A stretch of 64,000 nt of DNA from Flagellimonas amoyensis (GCF_003058265.1 NZ_QBUK01000001.1:537418-601417), one strand, 5' to 3'; numbered from the stretch's first letter, positions 43,418 through 52,482 are shown. Translations and numbers: made by a program. The notes: a model not told the origin generated them from the sequence alone.

Positions 43418-44314
43418 TTATTCTTCACAATATCTTTCTATTAGGATCTTTGGGTCTTCAATATCCCATATGTTTTTCCATTCTTCCTTGAAAATATATC
43501 CATTGTCCAAAGCCTTTTTCCAGTAAACACATGCTGAATCTATCTGATTCATTTTAAGATATGTATTGGCTTTGCCATTTAAGGAAAACACTTTGTTAGG
43601 GTCAATTTCGAGAGCTTTTTCATAATAATTCAAGGCACTATTATGGTAATTTAATCTTTGGAGAGAATTACCTAGATTGTTTAAATGGTCTGGATCGTTA
43701 GTTCCAAATTCTAGCCCATCTAACAAGTAAATTGTGGATTCTAAAAAATCTTGACGAAGGTAGAGATTGTAGCCTAGGTTATTGTAAATTTCTCCTTGAG
43801 TACTTTCATGTAGTGTGTGACCCAAATCTTGTTTTAATTTGGAAATAAGTATGGCGTCTTTATATAGCCTGATTTTATCTTCTACATTTTCAGATATATA
43901 GTAGGCATATTGGCTAATAATATATTCATTGATTGGCTCAAGCTGATATGCTCTGGAAATATATCTTTTACCTTGAATCACACTGTCAATCTTGAAAAGG
44001 TTTTTTCCGATATTAGCTAAATTTAGAGCATTATCTGGATATATTTCTTCGTGTTTCCTGTAAAATTCAATTGCTCTTTTGTAGTCTTTATAATGATTGG
44101 CATATACACCACCTTTCATTTGCCATGCATAGGCATTTTTCGGATTTACTTTTAAAAGAGAGTCGATTATTTTTAAGCCAATTTCAAAATTTCCTTTATC
44201 CAGCGCTACCCTAGCTATATCTAGGTCATGAAAATCTTTTTCATCATTAGTTTGGGAGTAAGATAAAGTTGCGCAAATGAAGGTTAAGCTTAAAAATAAA
44301 TAGCGGATAGACAT
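43418..44314 (-). CDS. Secreted TPR-repeat protein
   Basis: 298 aa. A signal peptide (LFLSLTFICATLSYSQ) is followed by at least six TPR-type helical pairs, e.g. NAYAWQMKGGVYANHYKDYK, RAIEFYRKHEEIYPDNALNL and DPDHLNNLGNSLQRLNYHNS. The end is ERYCEE. TPRs mediate protein contacts; no partner is evident. The gene is clearly more AT-rich than lysS 10 bases upstream and the transporter downstream, which hints at later insertion. It could be cotranscribed with lysS. Confidence 0.82.
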   Translation of the reverse strand: MSIRYLFLSLTFICATLSYSQTNDEKDFHDLDIARVALDKGNFEIGLKIIDSLLKVNPKNAYAWQMKGGVYANHYKDYKRAIEFYRKHEEIYPDNALNLANIGKNLFKIDSVIQGKRYISRAYQLEPINEYIISQYAYYISENVEDKIRLYKDAILISKLKQDLGHTLHESTQGEIYNNLGYNLYLRQDFLESTIYLLDGLEFGTNDPDHLNNLGNSLQRLNYHNSALNYYEKALEIDPNKVFSLNGKANTYLKMNQIDSACVYWKKALDNGYIFKEEWKNIWDIEDPKILIERYCEE

Positions 44315-44324
44315 GATCAGACCT

Positions 44325-46013
44325 TTATTTCAAACGGGCGAAAAGACCATCCTCCGTTTTGGAGACCTCAAAAATGCCCAGCTTGGCCAAGTTTTTGGTG
44401 CTCTTGTCCCATTTTTTACCGCTCAAACCACTCTTGTCCTTCAGTTCGCCCAATGGCATTTGGCCAACAGGTTTCAATAGGTCCATGATGATTTTTTCCT
44501 CTTCGGAAAGTTCCACCTTTTTCTTTTCAGGACGCATTTGCGGGAAGAACAACACTTCTTGGATGGAGGAGTTGTTGGTCATCAACATCACCAAACGGTC
44601 TATCCCGATACCAATTCCAGAAGTTGGGGGCATGCCATACTCCAAGGCCCTAAGGAAATCCTGATCGATGAACATGGCCTCATCATCCCCTTTTTCGGAA
44701 AGTTTCAATTGATCTTCAAAACGTTCCCGTTGATCAATAGGGTCGTTCAGCTCGGAATAGGCATTGGCCAACTCCTTACCGTTCACCATCAGTTCAAAAC
44801 GTTCCGTGAGCTTTGGGTTGTTGCGGTGCTCTTTCGTCAATGGGCTCATTTCCTTCGGATAGTCGATGATGAAGGTAGGCTGTATGTAGTGGTGCTCACA
44901 TTTTTCGCCAAAAATCTCATCGATCAATTTGCCCACGCCCATGGTATCATCTACCTCAATGCCCAATGCTTTGGCCGTATTTCGAAGCTCATCCTCAGCC
45001 ATACCCGCCACATCGTGGCCCGTGTGTATTTTGATGGCTTCCAGGATGGGGACCCTAGGATACGGGGCCTTGAACTCGATATCGTGCGCACCCACCTTGA
45101 CCTTGCTGCTTCCAGTGGCATCCACGGCCACTTTTTCCAACAGTTTTTCGGTGGTGTCCATCATCCAGTTGTAATCTTTATAGGCTACGTAAAGCTCCAT
45201 TACGGTAAACTCGGGGTTGTGGGTGCGGTCCATTCCCTCGTTGCGGAAATCCTTGGCAAACTCATATACACCGTCAAATCCACCCACGATCAATCGTTTT
45301 AGGTATAGTTCGTTGGCAATACGGAGGTACAAAGGAATGTTCAGCGCATTGTGGTGGGTCAAAAATGGACGTGCCGCGGCACCACCTGGAATGGGTTGCA
45401 AAATGGGAGTTTCCACCTCCAAATAACCCTTTGCGTTGTAAAACTCGCGGATGCTATTGGTGATTTTGGTCCTTTTGATGAAGGTGTCCTTCACCTGGGG
45501 GTTCACCACAAGGTCCACATATCGTTGGCGGTATCGAAGTTCAGGGTCGTTGAAGGCATCGTGCACGGTTCCGTCCTCATCTACCTTTGGTAGGGGAAGG
45601 GGGCGCAACGATTTGCTGAGCAGGGTGAAGTTTTTCACCATCACCGTTTGTTCGCCTACTTGGGTGGTGAACAGTTCGCCTTCCACACCGATGATGTCAC
45701 CGATGTCAAATAATTTTTTATAGACCTCATTGTATAGGTCTTTGTCGTCCCCGGGGCAGATCTCGTCCCGGTTAAAATAGACCTGAATGCGCCCCTCACT
45801 GTCCTGAAGTTCGGCAAAGGATGCCTTGCCCTGGATCCTGCGGGACATCAACCTACCGGAAATCACCACCTTTTTCCCTTCCTTAAAATCATTCTTGATG
45901 CCCTTGGTCGTGGCATCCACAGGATATAATGCTGCGGGATAGGGGTCGATGCCCATTTCCCTGAGTTTGGTCAATTTTTCCCTTCGAACGATTTCTTGTT
46001 CCGATAGTTGCAT
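44325..46013 (-). CDS. lysS: Lysyl-tRNA synthetase (class II) with C-terminal extension
   Basis: 562 aa, about 55 longer than E. coli LysS. It has the OB-fold anticodon domain at about 48-140 ([20 protein letters not shown]), the class II core with [20 protein letters not shown] and [20 protein letters not shown], and motif 3 near residue 480 ([13 protein letters not shown]). The extra C-terminal 65 residues ([39 protein letters not shown]) form a winged-helix-like domain common in Bacteroidota LysRS. All catalytic motifs look intact. Confidence 0.97.
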   Translation of the reverse strand: MQLSEQEIVRREKLTKLREMGIDPYPAALYPVDATTKGIKNDFKEGKKVVISGRLMSRRIQGKASFAELQDSEGRIQVYFNRDEICPGDDKDLYNEVYKKLFDIGDIIGVEGELFTTQVGEQTVMVKNFTLLSKSLRPLPLPKVDEDGTVHDAFNDPELRYRQRYVDLVVNPQVKDTFIKRTKITNSIREFYNAKGYLEVETPILQPIPGGAAARPFLTHHNALNIPLYLRIANELYLKRLIVGGFDGVYEFAKDFRNEGMDRTHNPEFTVMELYVAYKDYNWMMDTTEKLLEKVAVDATGSSKVKVGAHDIEFKAPYPRVPILEAIKIHTGHDVAGMAEDELRNTAKALGIEVDDTMGVGKLIDEIFGEKCEHHYIQPTFIIDYPKEMSPLTKEHRNNPKLTERFELMVNGKELANAYSELNDPIDQRERFEDQLKLSEKGDDEAMFIDQDFLRALEYGMPPTSGIGIGIDRLVMLMTNNSSIQEVLFFPQMRPEKKKVELSEEEKIIMDLLKPVGQMPLGELKDKSGLSGKKWDKSTKNLAKLGIFEVSKTEDGLFARLK

Positions 46014-46027
46014 AGTCTGTAAAAAAA

Positions 46028-46059
46028 TTAAAGCGCAAAATTACACTTTTGCGCTTTAA
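46028..46059 (-). terminator. Terminator between the thioredoxin-like gene and lysS
   Basis: A perfect 13-bp stem TTAAAGCGCAAAA (46028-46040) / TTTTGCGCTTTAA (46047-46059), with loop TTACAC. On the minus strand it is followed by a T-run. It ends the thioredoxin-like transcript just before lysS starts. Confidence 0.85.
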
Positions 46060-46078
46060 TTCTTGGCCTTGACCAGTT

Positions 46079-46621
46079 TTAATATGCATAATTGGGGGTG
46101 TAGGACTTTTTTAGGAGGATCTGGGCCATGTCCTCCTCCAAAGTTTCCAACGGACTTTCCACGATACGGTTGACCTCCTTTCCGTCCTTAAAAAAAATCA
46201 GGGTAGGCACTTTGATGATGTTCAGCCCCTTTTCCTCACCCGTGGGACTCTTTTTATAGTGATCTTGTCGGCGGTCGAGCGCAATGATCTCCAGTTGGTC
46301 CATCGGGAACTGGGCCGTTTCCAAAATTTTGATGATCCTGGGGACTTCCCTTTTGCTGTCGCCGCACCAAGTGCCCAAAAAGAGTTTGATGTCGTATTTG
46401 GTCAATTTCTTTTTGAACAGGTTCAGCACGGTCTCGTCCACAGTGTAGTCGTTATGACCCTTATGGAACCAATTGTTATACGGCTCGGATTGCAATCCTT
46501 TCAGATTGATTTTCCCGACCAACAATTTTTGGTCGTTTTCCAGTTCGATTTCTTGGTTGAATTCTTGTGCCGAAACAACGGCAATGCATAGCATAAGTAG
46601 TGTTGTTAAAATGTGTTTCAT
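46079..46621 (-). CDS. Thioredoxin-fold secreted protein (WCGDS site)
   Basis: 180 aa. A signal peptide (LLMLCIAVVSAQ) is followed by a thioredoxin domain from about residue 70. The active-site position reads FLGTWCGDSKREVPRI, so there is one cysteine (CGDS), not CxxC, followed by the cis-proline strand KVPTLIFFKDGKEVNRIVE. A single-Cys site makes dithiol oxidoreductase activity unlikely; monothiol chemistry is possible. It ends before a strong terminator. Confidence 0.87.
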   Translation of the reverse strand: MKHILTTLLMLCIAVVSAQEFNQEIELENDQKLLVGKINLKGLQSEPYNNWFHKGHNDYTVDETVLNLFKKKLTKYDIKLFLGTWCGDSKREVPRIIKILETAQFPMDQLEIIALDRRQDHYKKSPTGEEKGLNIIKVPTLIFFKDGKEVNRIVESPLETLEEDMAQILLKKSYTPNYAY

Positions 46622-46720
46622 GATTTTCCAGATGTATGATTAGGCCGGAAAATTCCATAAAAACGAGGCTTGGAAGCGGTTTGTGAAGGTGGAAATGGGT
46701 TCTAGACCGGGGGTTGAAAT

Positions 46721-47767
46721 TTACTTTTTGAAGAGGATGACAATCTCTTCGCGGGACGAAATGTCCAGCTTTTTGTAGAGGTTGTTGATGTGTGTCTTCA
46801 CCGTGCTCAGGCTCACGAAAAGTTCGGTGGCGATCTCCTTGTTGCTCTTGTCCATTAGGATGAGCTGCACAATTTTTTGTTCCTGCGGGGTGAGTCTTTG
46901 GAAAAGGGAATTGCCCTTGGTTTTGGCCGTTTTTTTTCGGTTCAGGAGAAAATAGACATTACCCAGAAGGGAGAGCAAAAGAAGGATGAGAACGGGCCAT
47001 TTCCATTGCAGGGATTTGGGTTTGTTGAAGTTCGCCAGTTCTTGGTCCGTACTGATTTCCGCAAGATATTCCTGGGTGAAACTGGAATTGGGGTAGACGG
47101 ATTGCAATCTTTCGGAAAGGCGGTCGTAATAATCTGTCCTGCCCAAGTTTTGAAGATAGAAACCATAGGTTTCGTTCCTTTTGTCCGATAAAAAATCATA
47201 GATGAAGAGCTCTGCCAGCGGTTCTTGGGACGTTTTCCCAAAGTTCTGGAGAACATCGAACCATTTTTCGAGGTTCAGTTTTTTGTTCGCCTCGCTGTGA
47301 TACTCCATAAAATCATAGGCCATTTGTTCCTTCAACAGTTGCACTTCCAACAGCAGGGAAGAGTTCGGGTTGGTGGATGCAATGGTGCAGAGGGCCTGGT
47401 TCTCAAAGGAAGTGGGAAATTGTACCGTATCCTTGTTATTGGCAATGAAAAGAACACTCTTGCTGTTGTTGCACTGTCCCAAAAAATGCTGGGCGCCTTC
47501 TTCGGAGCAGCCATCCACATGGATGCGATAGATACGGTTGTCCGTTTTTAAATTGTTCCCTTCAAACTGGAAATGGCCCAGGGAATCCACAATGCTCTTC
47601 TTCACTATCTGGTCCAGATACACGCGGGACGATTTGCGGTAATCCTCCACCACGGACAAGTAGATGGGACTGCCTGCATTTTCCTTGGAAACCTCCCCGG
47701 AAAAATGGTATTGGGCCATTAGGACAGTAGTGTTCAGAAAAAGCAGGACTAGGACAAAAAAACGCAT
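46721..47767 (-). CDS. Membrane-spanning LuxR-type regulator with extracytoplasmic sensor
   Basis: 348 aa from the ATG at 47767, chosen for the signal peptide MRFFVLVLLFLNTTVLMAQ. The N-terminal part looks like a beta-rich DUF4369-type domain (YHFSGEVSKENAGSPIYLSV), then a helical region, one membrane helix (WPVLILLLLSLLGNVYFLL, near residue 255-275) and a C-terminal LuxR helix-turn-helix (LTPQEQKIVQLILMDKSNKE, then VSLSTVKTHINNLYKKLDIS). So an outside signal may be passed directly to DNA. It diverges from the YqaE gene, making that operon a candidate target. Confidence 0.88.
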   Translation of the reverse strand: MRFFVLVLLFLNTTVLMAQYHFSGEVSKENAGSPIYLSVVEDYRKSSRVYLDQIVKKSIVDSLGHFQFEGNNLKTDNRIYRIHVDGCSEEGAQHFLGQCNNSKSVLFIANNKDTVQFPTSFENQALCTIASTNPNSSLLLEVQLLKEQMAYDFMEYHSEANKKLNLEKWFDVLQNFGKTSQEPLAELFIYDFLSDKRNETYGFYLQNLGRTDYYDRLSERLQSVYPNSSFTQEYLAEISTDQELANFNKPKSLQWKWPVLILLLLSLLGNVYFLLNRKKTAKTKGNSLFQRLTPQEQKIVQLILMDKSNKEIATELFVSLSTVKTHINNLYKKLDISSREEIVILFKK

Positions 47768-47804
47768 GTTTCGTTCAAAAGTGTTCCTAAAAGTAATGGT
47801 TTTA

Positions 47805-47837
47805 TGTAACAAAAGACCCAAAACGGCTACTTATAGG
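47805..47837 (+). promoter_or_regulatory. Candidate ECF-sigma promoter (TGTAACAA-N17-CTTATAGG)
   Basis: TGTAACAA at 47805-47812, a 17-base gap, CTTATAGG at 47830-47837, directly followed by TATCATCAATCAAA. Nearly identical to 40702-40750. It precedes the YqaE ATG by 25 bases. Confidence 0.55.
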
Positions 47838-47862
47838 TATCATCAATCAAAATCAAAAAATC

Positions 47863-48018
47863 ATGAGCTTCTGGCGTGTTTTGCTGGCCATACTTTTTCC
47901 TCCCCTTTCGGTGATCGGGAAAGGTTGTGGGTCTTTTCTTATTGTATTACTTTTGACGCTGTGCGGATGGGTTCCCGGTGTGATCGGGGCATTGGTCATC
48001 CTCAACAAAGCGAACTAA
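47863..48018 (+). CDS. YqaE/PMP3 family membrane protein
   Basis: 51 aa: MSFWRVLLAILFPPLSVIGK, then GCGSFLIVLLLTLCGWVPGV and IGALVILNKAN. It has two membrane helices with the hallmark FPPLSV and GWVPGVIGALVIL motifs, so the family is sure despite the small size. YqaE/PMP3 proteins affect membrane potential and are often induced by salt or envelope stress. It begins an operon with the lipoprotein 10 bases downstream and follows the ECF-like promoter. Confidence 0.93.
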   Translation: MSFWRVLLAILFPPLSVIGKGCGSFLIVLLLTLCGWVPGVIGALVILNKAN

Positions 48019-48028
48019 AGAAACCACC

Positions 48029-48766
48029 ATGAAAAAAATCCAAATCTTGATAGGGGCCATCATCCTTGGCCTGGCCATTTCCTGTAATTTCACTGAAGAA
48101 ATCCATTTGAAAGAAGATGGCTCGGGCAAACTGTCCATCAATTTTGATGGGTCGGAACTGATGCAAATGGCAGGGGAAGAAATGGCAAAGACCAACGAAA
48201 AGGCCGTGGATTCCATCATCTCCTTCAAGGAATTGTTGGAAGAGCGCAAGGACAGTATTGCCCAATTGTCGCCGGAAGAGCAGGCCAAGTTGAAGCGTTT
48301 GGAGCCTTTCGACCTTCGAATGGTGATGAACCCGGAGGAAAAAGTAATGACCTTTGACCTGTTCAGCGACTTTACCAACATCAGTGAGATGAACGATGCC
48401 TTCAACACCTTTCAAGAGGCCAGCCTGATGGGTTCCAGCAAGACCCAACAGCCAACGCCTGTCCCTGCATCGGAACAATCCACCGAAGTGAACTACACGT
48501 TTGCCAAGAACAAGTTTACCCGCACCGCCAAGATTGTGGACCAAGAGCTTTTCCAAAAGAGTATGGACAGCTTGCAGGGCGCGGAAATGTTCCTTTCGGG
48601 ATCTACCTATACGCTCAAATACCATTTCCCAAAAAGGGTGAAATCCACCACTTTGGAGGAGGCTACCTTCAGTGCCGATGGGAAGACCTTGATCTATGAG
48701 ATCAGTTTCCTGGAGCTGATGAAGAACCCTTCCTTGCTGGATCTTGAGGTGGAGTTGGAGGACTAG
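48029..48766 (+). CDS. Lipoprotein of unknown function
   Basis: 245 aa. The lipoprotein signal is ILIGAIILGLAISCNFTEE (Cys near residue 19). The mature start EEIHLKEDGSGKLSINFDGS is a beta-hairpin type motif seen in other Bacteroidota lipoproteins. The middle is helical and acidic (ELMQMAGEEMAKTNEKAVDS). The C-terminus contains YTLKYHFPKRVKSTTLEEAT. The family is not named here. It sits 10 bases after the YqaE stop and shares its promoter. Confidence 0.75.
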   Translation: MKKIQILIGAIILGLAISCNFTEEIHLKEDGSGKLSINFDGSELMQMAGEEMAKTNEKAVDSIISFKELLEERKDSIAQLSPEEQAKLKRLEPFDLRMVMNPEEKVMTFDLFSDFTNISEMNDAFNTFQEASLMGSSKTQQPTPVPASEQSTEVNYTFAKNKFTRTAKIVDQELFQKSMDSLQGAEMFLSGSTYTLKYHFPKRVKSTTLEEATFSADGKTLIYEISFLELMKNPSLLDLEVELED

Positions 48767-48798
48767 TTTTCCTCCGCAGGGCTTCGTATCTTTGTGGG

Positions 48799-49515
48799 AT
48801 GAACAAGAAAGTTGCCCTACAGGACCTCGGCCATAAGGAGTATAAAGAAACTTGGGACTACCAAGAGGCCCTCTTCAAGGCCATTGTGGACACCAAGATC
48901 CGAAACCGGCGGGAGGCTGCCGGACTGGAGACCCCGAACCATTTTCTTTTCGTGGAGCATCCGCATGTCTATACCTTGGGCAAGAGCGGGGACATGGGCA
49001 ATTTGCTGGTGGACGAAAAAGCCCTGGAGGCCAAGGGAGCCACGTTTTATAAAATCAATAGGGGAGGGGACATTACCTACCACGGCCCCGGGCAGATTGT
49101 GGGCTACCCCATTCTGGACCTTGACAACTTTTTTACGGATATCCATAAATATTTACGGTTTTTGGAGGAAATGGTGATCCTGACCCTTGCGGAATATGGC
49201 CTGAAGGCCGAACGCTCAGAAGGGGAGACCGGGGTATGGCTGGATGTGGGCACTCCCTTTGCCCGAAAGATCTGCGCCATGGGCGTGCGCGCGAGCCGCT
49301 GGGTGACCATGCACGGTTTTGCCCTCAACGTGAACGCCGACCTGGGCTATTTTGACTTGATGATTCCCTGTGGTATCAAGGACAAGGCCGTGACCTCCCT
49401 GAATGTGGAACTGGGCCAAAAAGAAGTGGATGTGGAAGAAGTGAAAGCCAAGCTGCTAAAGCACTTTGCCACTCTTTTTGAAGCGGAGCTGGTGAGGGAA
49501 ACGGCTGGGGTTTAG
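48799..49515 (+). CDS. lipB: Octanoyl-[acyl-carrier-protein] transferase
   Basis: 238 aa. LipB motifs: YTLGKSGDMGNLL, RGGDITYHGPGQIVGYPILD, and ARKICAMGVRASRWVTMHGF (with the conserved Lys), then MIPCGIKDKAVTSL, where Cys is the acyl-transfer residue. It moves octanoyl groups from ACP to lipoyl domains. A TATCTTTG box ends only 4 bases before the ATG, so either the transcript is nearly leaderless or that box is chance and the gene is read from the operon upstream. A short AT-rich gap follows before the solitary ORF. Confidence 0.96.
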   Translation: MNKKVALQDLGHKEYKETWDYQEALFKAIVDTKIRNRREAAGLETPNHFLFVEHPHVYTLGKSGDMGNLLVDEKALEAKGATFYKINRGGDITYHGPGQIVGYPILDLDNFFTDIHKYLRFLEEMVILTLAEYGLKAERSEGETGVWLDVGTPFARKICAMGVRASRWVTMHGFALNVNADLGYFDLMIPCGIKDKAVTSLNVELGQKEVDVEEVKAKLLKHFATLFEAELVRETAGV

Positions 49516-49588
49516 TTTTTTATCTTTTTTCTTACTAACTTCACTTATATGTCACCTAAGCGTCATTAAAATGGTGTTTAGCTCAATA

Positions 49589-49607
49589 GTCGTGCTTAAT
49601 TATAAGA
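49589..49607 (+). mobile_element. Cassette-boundary motif upstream of the solitary AT-rich ORF
   Basis: GTCGTGC then TTAATTATAAGA and ATG. The first island boundary (26583 downwards, minus strand) reads GTTGTGC then TTAATTATGA. The two share 14 of 15 bases at the same place relative to an ORF start. Confidence 0.4.
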
Positions 49608-50309
49608 ATGCTACTTAAAGAATCATCTGTACTTCGCCGATTACCTTTATTACAGGAAAAACAGTTGTTAATACTGGATTCTCTAAGATTTACAATTGAC
49701 ATCATTGATTATAATTACAAACAATTAGAAAACAACATTTTAGGAATTTCCGAAAATAAGAAACACAAAATTCATCATCAAATTTTCCATTATACATGGA
49801 GTATTATGGACAATATTCGCAGATTTATAAGATTATACAAAGTTTTAGCGACGGATAAAAACTATGCTCTGATTGGACTAATTGAATATGTAAATTCTCC
49901 AAGAAACACCTATCAACATTTAGATGAAAGAATTGACGAATCTTTGATTGATTCTAGACAGCCTTTTTATGGGAGCTTAAAATGGACTTTTCATGACAAA
50001 ATATCCAAAGAGGCATACAGGATTGTTGCAATTAGTGGCATACTTTACGGGCATCCTGGAAAAGTGGATTTTACTGAATTTAATGATTCTTGTGTTATTG
50101 AAAACATATTTTTGGAAACAGTAGACAGAAAACAAAAGACGGAAATAAACATATCTCAACTATACTTAGATTTCAAGAGAGTGGTTCAGGATTTAGAAAA
50201 AGGGCTTGAGAATAAAATTTCCGAGCAGAAATTGGAGCTCAATAATTGGACTTCAAGGCAGGACGTTATTTTGAAGTTCAAAAGGACTTTGCCTCCGAAA
50301 AATAAGTAA
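49608..50309 (+). CDS. AT-rich solitary ORF, unknown helical protein
   Basis: 233 aa, not recognised. Almost wholly helical and soluble (RLPLLQEKQLLILDSLRFTI, HHQIFHYTWSIMDNIRRFIR). It contains IEYVNSPRNTYQHLDERIDE and ends with basic segments (LKFKRTLPPKNK). The R-N-T-Y-Q-H-L-D stretch (RNTYQH) resembles the RxxxxH motif of HEPN RNases, but one motif is thin support. Base use is like the island ORFs at 24-26 kb and unlike lipB. A bidirectional terminator follows. Function unknown. Confidence 0.65.
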   Translation: MLLKESSVLRRLPLLQEKQLLILDSLRFTIDIIDYNYKQLENNILGISENKKHKIHHQIFHYTWSIMDNIRRFIRLYKVLATDKNYALIGLIEYVNSPRNTYQHLDERIDESLIDSRQPFYGSLKWTFHDKISKEAYRIVAISGILYGHPGKVDFTEFNDSCVIENIFLETVDRKQKTEINISQLYLDFKRVVQDLEKGLENKISEQKLELNNWTSRQDVILKFKRTLPPKNK

Positions 50310-50403
50310 TTTACCTAAGACTGAATTTCGGGTGAAATGTTCCTTGTGAGAAACATAAAAGCGAAATCATATCCTTAGAACAGTAACCACAACATCATAA
50401 AAC

Positions 50404-50436
50404 AAAAACCGAGGCTCACACCCCGGTTTTTTGTTT
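50404..50436. terminator. Bidirectional terminator between convergent genes
   Basis: AAAAACCG (50404-50411) and CGGTTTTT (50424-50431) with extra inner pairs. T-runs follow on both strands. It serves the ORF at 49608-50309 and the minus-strand gene ending at 50452. Confidence 0.8.
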
Positions 50437-50451
50437 CAATACTATCGGATG

Positions 50452-51144
50452 TTACCTGCTGAGTTGGGTCAGTAGGGTACTGCCCATCAGTTTGCCGCTT
50501 TTGTTGTAGGATTCCTGTTTTACCATGCCCACACCCTCGGCCAGCCAAATGCGCGACGGCACGGTCTGGTTTCCCATCATCATTTTGGTTCGGGTCTCGC
50601 TATAGATCACGTAGCAATCAAAAGTGCCCGCAGGAGTGGTGAGACTCTCCTTTTTCTCCACCTTTCGGTTGATGGTCTCCACGTTCATGTTCATGTTCAC
50701 GGCGCCGGCCATTTTCATTTTGAGGTTCACATTGCTGTCGGGTAGCGCTTGGCCCACGGAAAGATTATTGGGTAGCTCCACATCGGTGCCCGTAATGTCC
50801 ATTTCCACATCCTCGAACTGGCTCATCATCTGTTCGTTCATCAACGATTTAAAGTCGATGCGCACCACATTGCCATCACAGGTAATGCCGTAGTCGGAAG
50901 TGTAGGTGTTCCCCTTATCGTCCGAAAACTCCAAAACCATGGTTGCGGAGACGGTATCGCCAGAGCCACTCACATCGGTGATCTTGTAATCCATCTGGCC
51001 TTCTTCCTTTCCTTTTTTATCGTAGTTGGTGTACTGGAGGGAGGTCCCTTCCACCAATGGGTAATATTGACTGCAACTTGATTGGGCCACGGCTGTTCCC
51101 GCCGTTACACATAGGGCGGCAAGCAAGAGAAAATACTGTTTCAT
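50452..51144 (-). CDS. Secreted DUF3108/TapB-like protein
   Basis: 230 aa. A signal peptide (LLLAALCVTAGTAVAQ) is followed by a beta-rich protein with YYPLVEGTSLQYTNYDKKGK at the start and SLTTPAGTFDCYVIYSETRT and PSRIWLAEGVGMVKQESYNK near the end. The last two are the usual landmarks of DUF3108-type lipocalin-like secreted proteins. Ligand unknown. It follows the OmpA gene by 15 bases on the same strand, so the two probably work at the outer membrane together. Confidence 0.78.
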   Translation of the reverse strand: MKQYFLLLAALCVTAGTAVAQSSCSQYYPLVEGTSLQYTNYDKKGKEEGQMDYKITDVSGSGDTVSATMVLEFSDDKGNTYTSDYGITCDGNVVRIDFKSLMNEQMMSQFEDVEMDITGTDVELPNNLSVGQALPDSNVNLKMKMAGAVNMNMNVETINRKVEKKESLTTPAGTFDCYVIYSETRTKMMMGNQTVPSRIWLAEGVGMVKQESYNKSGKLMGSTLLTQLSR

Positions 51145-51159
51145 GTGTTGGTTTTTTAT

Positions 51160-52482
51160 TTAGATTTTAATGAATTCGACCCTTCGGTTCTGGGCCTTTC
51201 CTGCTGGGGTGCTGTTGTCCCCGACCGGGGTGCTTTCCCCTTTTCCTTCGGAGCTCAGGCGGTCGGAAGAAATACCGTACACGGACACCAAGGCATTTTT
51301 AACGGCTTCGGCCCGCTCTTTGGAAAGTTTGAGGTTGCTCTCATCGGAACCATCGGAATCCGTGTGCCCCACAATATTGAGTTTCATGGCGGTCTCTTGT
51401 TTCAATACTTGGGATATTTGGAGGATGATACCCATGGACTGGGGTTGGATGTTGGCCGAGCCTACGTCAAAAAGGATGCCGTTGGTGGAGACCTTTCCTT
51501 CGGAAATGAGTTTTCTGCGAAGGTCCACACCGCCTTCGGCTACTTTTAGGTTGCTGATAAAGATCTGTTCTTTGCCATCTTTCAGTCCGTTCACATTGAA
51601 CTTTAGGGTGGTGATTTTGTGCTCTGGGACCATTTTGGGGATGTCCACATATTTTTCCTCGTTCACCCACATCCTGAACCTGGACTTGTTCACCGCAATG
51701 GAGATATGGGGTTGGTTGAGCACCGCTTTTCGGATATCTGCCTTTACATCGCTGTTGATCAAAGAACCCTCTCCACGGATGTAGTTTCTTAAACCGATGC
51801 TGAACAGGGCATATTGGCCAACAGGAGTGAAGACCTCTACATGATGGTCCCCTTTTTCGAAGTTCTTGTCGTCGCTCAGGTAGATTTCAATGCCTGCCGT
51901 TGAGGAGGTTTGGTCATCAATACCGTTGGTCAGTAGGTCGAACTCAATGGTATACTCTTCGGGCAGATCGACCATGTTGGGAAGGTAGTAAATACCATAT
52001 CCGGGAACGAGTTCCATCCACCTTTGGGGCGATTGGTTGATGGTGACCACTTCGCCACTGCCGTTGGTGTTCCATTTGGAAGGAAAGTCTCCGATAAAGT
52101 CATTGGCAAAATCATCGAAGAACAAAAGTTTGTCCCCGGGCACATAATCAAATTTGCTGTAAACGGTAATGGATTTGGTAGCTGGCTGTCCAGATTTTCC
52201 TGTGACGGGGCTGCCCGCGTTGCCTGAACTGGTATTGGAAGGGGTATCGTTGTCCTGTGGGTTGGTGTCCGGTGCCTGCTTGCCGCCGGATCCCGGTTCC
52301 AAGATGCTATCCAGTGCCTGATCTGTTTTTTTGGAGGTTTCATTTTCCACGCGGCGCTCTATGGTGCGTTCCGCGGCATTTTCGGCCTTTTTGGCCAGTT
52401 TTTTAAGAAATTGGGCATTCATACTTGCCCCTGCCATCAGTGCTATGATCAAGCAGTAGAGGGGCTTGTTGGAGGTTTTCAT
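51160..52482 (-). CDS. OmpA family outer membrane protein
   Basis: 440 aa. A signal peptide (LIALMAGASMNAQ) is followed by a low-complexity Asn/Gly/Ser linker (residues 60-100), a lectin/laminin-G-like beta domain (VPGDKLLFFDDFANDFIGDF, AGIEIYLSDDKNFEKGDHHV) and the OmpA peptidoglycan-binding domain at about 330-440 (LNIVGHTDSDGSDESNLKLS, KERAEAVKNALVSVYGI, QNRRVEFIKI). It should link the outer membrane to the cell wall. Two 12-bp direct repeats 21 bases apart lie upstream and may be activator sites. Confidence 0.9.
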   Translation of the reverse strand: MKTSNKPLYCLIIALMAGASMNAQFLKKLAKKAENAAERTIERRVENETSKKTDQALDSILEPGSGGKQAPDTNPQDNDTPSNTSSGNAGSPVTGKSGQPATKSITVYSKFDYVPGDKLLFFDDFANDFIGDFPSKWNTNGSGEVVTINQSPQRWMELVPGYGIYYLPNMVDLPEEYTIEFDLLTNGIDDQTSSTAGIEIYLSDDKNFEKGDHHVEVFTPVGQYALFSIGLRNYIRGEGSLINSDVKADIRKAVLNQPHISIAVNKSRFRMWVNEEKYVDIPKMVPEHKITTLKFNVNGLKDGKEQIFISNLKVAEGGVDLRRKLISEGKVSTNGILFDVGSANIQPQSMGIILQISQVLKQETAMKLNIVGHTDSDGSDESNLKLSKERAEAVKNALVSVYGISSDRLSSEGKGESTPVGDNSTPAGKAQNRRVEFIKI

